Both the position numbers and the translations under genes were made by a program. Shown piece after piece: positions 6,472 to 7,910 of a DNA stretch of 7,910 nucleotides; positions within the stretch are counted from its first letter, which is position 1, and every line of letters begins with the position of its first letter. The notes under the pieces are model-generated. The model worked only from the letters and a program-made list of their open reading frames with translations. It ran no database searches and had not been told where the DNA came from. The stretch spans positions 1-7,910 of the forward strand of contig JAUPKT010000063.1 in the NCBI GenBank assembly GCA_030837305.1, written 5' to 3'. This DNA comes from Thermodesulfobacteriota bacterium (GTDB lineage: Bacteria > Desulfobacterota > Desulfomonilia > Desulfomonilales > Desulfomonilaceae).

Positions 6472-7910
6472 ATGAACCTGTTCTGTAGAGTAACCTGCAT
6501 ACTGATTATGGTGTGCATATTTTCCTGTTCCTGGACGATACCGTCGAGTGCCGAGGCATCGGAGGCCAAGTTGAAGCGTTTTTTTCTCCCTAATGGTTTG
6601 GAGGTTTTGATACGTGAGGATCATGCTCGCAAGGTAACCGCTCTGCAATTTTGGGTGAAAGTGGGCAGTGCTGATGAGGTCAACCAAGAGAGAGGCATCA
6701 GCCACCTCATAGAACACATGGCATTCAAAGGCACCGAGCGCAGGGGCCTGGGTAAGATAGCAGCCGAAGTTGAGGGGCTGGGGGGCGACATCAATGCGTA
6801 TACGAGTTGGGATGAGACTGTATTTCACATCACGGTACCGTCTCATGCCACGAACGAGGGGCTGGATATATTGATCGATGCAGTGCTGAGGCCTTCACTT
6901 GATGCTTCGGAACTCGAGAAGGAAAAACAGGTGGTGCTGGAAGAGATCCTGGAGGGAGAGGAGCGACCGGAAAGGAAGGCTTCACAGCTCGTTTTCAGGA
7001 CGGCTTATACGGAGAGTCCATACAAGTATCCCATCATCGGGTATCGAGACACTGTGGAGAAATTCACCCGTGACGACATCATGAATTTCAGGAAGAAGTG
7101 GTATGTCCCTGAGAACATGTTTCTCCTCGTGGCGGGAGACGTGAACGCGCTCGAGGTCGTCAAGGAAATTGAGAGACTCACAAAGGATTTAAAGCCGGTG
7201 GGTTTTTTCAGGCCTCCTCGTCCCGGGGAACCTGTTCAGGACAAGATCAGGTCTTCATTTCTGCGCGATAAGAACTCCCGGGAGACGCGTTTGCACTTGG
7301 CGTTTCACATTCCCTCTATAGAAGGCAACGATGTGAACGCGTTGGATTTGACGTCGGACATTCTTGGCGCGCGGGATAGCTCACGGTTGGTGAAAGTCCT
7401 GAAAAAGGAGAAGGGACTCGTTAATTCCATATCAGCTTATGCTTTGACGCCAAAGGAGTCGGGTGTGATGCTGATTTCCGCGACCTTAGATTCGAAGAAT
7501 CTTGAAACGGTGACACGCGGAATCATGGAGGAGCTGAAAAAGCTCGCTGACGAACTTCCTGCCCTGGATGAGTTGGAACGAGCGAAGACGTACATTGAGT
7601 CTCAGCATGTGTATGCACGTGAGACCGTGCAAGGGATAGCGAGAAGCGTAGGGAATTACCATGCGGATCTTGGCGATGGCAACTATGAAGAGAAATATCT
7701 GAGGCTCAATCAGGCGGTGACTCCTGAGCAGGTGTCATCCGTTGTGAAGAAATACTTGTTTCCGCCGAATTTCACCATGACTGCCCTGATTCCGGAATCG
7801 GACCCTGTGCAGTTTACAGATGAGCAGGTAGGGGCAATCGTGAGTTCATACGGAAGGCCTTCTACGGTTATGGGCACCGCACCGGCGCCGGATAAGAATG
7901 TTGTGACCAA
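6472..7910 (+). CDS. Exported M16-family zinc metallopeptidase (pitrilysin/PqqL type), N-terminal part
   Basis: The first 479 codons of an M16 peptidase; the frame is open to the right edge. I translated it by hand. The start is ATG at 6472, with AGGGG (6461-6465) 6 nt upstream. The N-terminal 30 residues form a signal sequence with a hydrophobic core to about residue 18. It may be cut after SSAEA (about residue 29) or, less typically, be lipidated at Cys19 (IFSC). The inverted zinc motif is intact: HLIEH (H78, E81 as the catalytic base, H82), with the third ligand probably E158 in VVLEEI, 76 residues on. Also seen are GGDINAYTSWDETVFH (104-119), FRKKWYVPENMFLLVAGD (206-223) opening the M16 C-terminal domain, and SSRLVKVLKKEKGLVNSISA (303-322), the usual substrate-binding region. 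It cleaves peptides, probably in the periplasm. Whether a second, inactive M16 half follows, as in roughly 900-aa relatives, cannot be seen. It may be co-transcribed with the permease. Confidence 0.94.
   Translation, partial: MNLFCRVTCILIMVCIFSCSWTIPSSAEASEAKLKRFFLPNGLEVLIREDHARKVTALQFWVKVGSADEVNQERGISHLIEHMAFKGTERRGLGKIAAEVEGLGGDINAYTSWDETVFHITVPSHATNEGLDILIDAVLRPSLDASELEKEKQVVLEEILEGEERPERKASQLVFRTAYTESPYKYPIIGYRDTVEKFTRDDIMNFRKKWYVPENMFLLVAGDVNALEVVKEIERLTKDLKPVGFFRPPRPGEPVQDKIRSSFLRDKNSRETRLHLAFHIPSIEGNDVNALDLTSDILGARDSSRLVKVLKKEKGLVNSISAYALTPKESGVMLISATLDSKNLETVTRGIMEELKKLADELPALDELERAKTYIESQHVYARETVQGIARSVGNYHADLGDGNYEEKYLRLNQAVTPEQVSSVVKKYLFPPNFTMTALIPESDPVQFTDEQVGAIVSSYGRPSTVMGTAPAPDKNVVT

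Overview
The window looks like chromosomal DNA of a Gram-negative, probably anaerobic bacterium with roughly balanced G+C. The protein sequences read most like the Deltaproteobacteria/Desulfobacterota (Syntrophobacterales- or Desulfomonile-like). That placement is an impression from protein style, not a database result. No tRNA, rRNA, insertion sequence or CRISPR array was seen, and no gene-free stretch exceeds 178 bases.

Left block (1-1656, minus strand). Read in the direction of transcription, a small hotdog-fold acyl-CoA thioesterase is followed after 83 nt by an ABC-2 type polysaccharide-export permease (Wzm/KpsM/TagG type). Eight nt later comes its ATPase (Wzt/KpsT/TagH type), cut by the left window edge. 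The transporter pair would move a finished, lipid-linked glycan across the inner membrane, so a surface-polysaccharide cluster probably continues to the left.

Centre (1657-4742). A divergent intergenic region, with a good minus-strand promoter candidate, leads rightward into ppdK, a full-length pyruvate, phosphate dikinase. All catalytic residues I could place are present. The enzyme carries an extra segment of about 48 residues in its PEP/pyruvate domain. Behind ppdK lies a striking structured segment: a perfect 12-bp inverted repeat extendable to 18 pairs, whose loop is complementary over 8 nt to the sequence just 3' of it. Next comes a strong sigma70-type promoter candidate.

Right block (4743-7910, plus strand). 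The promoter drives a probable operon. It starts with a small exported protein very rich in proline and cysteine that I do not recognise. This is followed by a MacB/FtsX-type ABC permease that starts at TTG and has no ATPase beside it. Last is the N-terminal part of an exported M16 zinc peptidase with an intact HxxEH motif, running off the right edge. All three products act at or beyond the inner membrane, so an envelope function is plausible. The least explained parts of the window are the Pro/Cys-rich protein, the ATPase-less permease and the structured segment downstream of ppdK.
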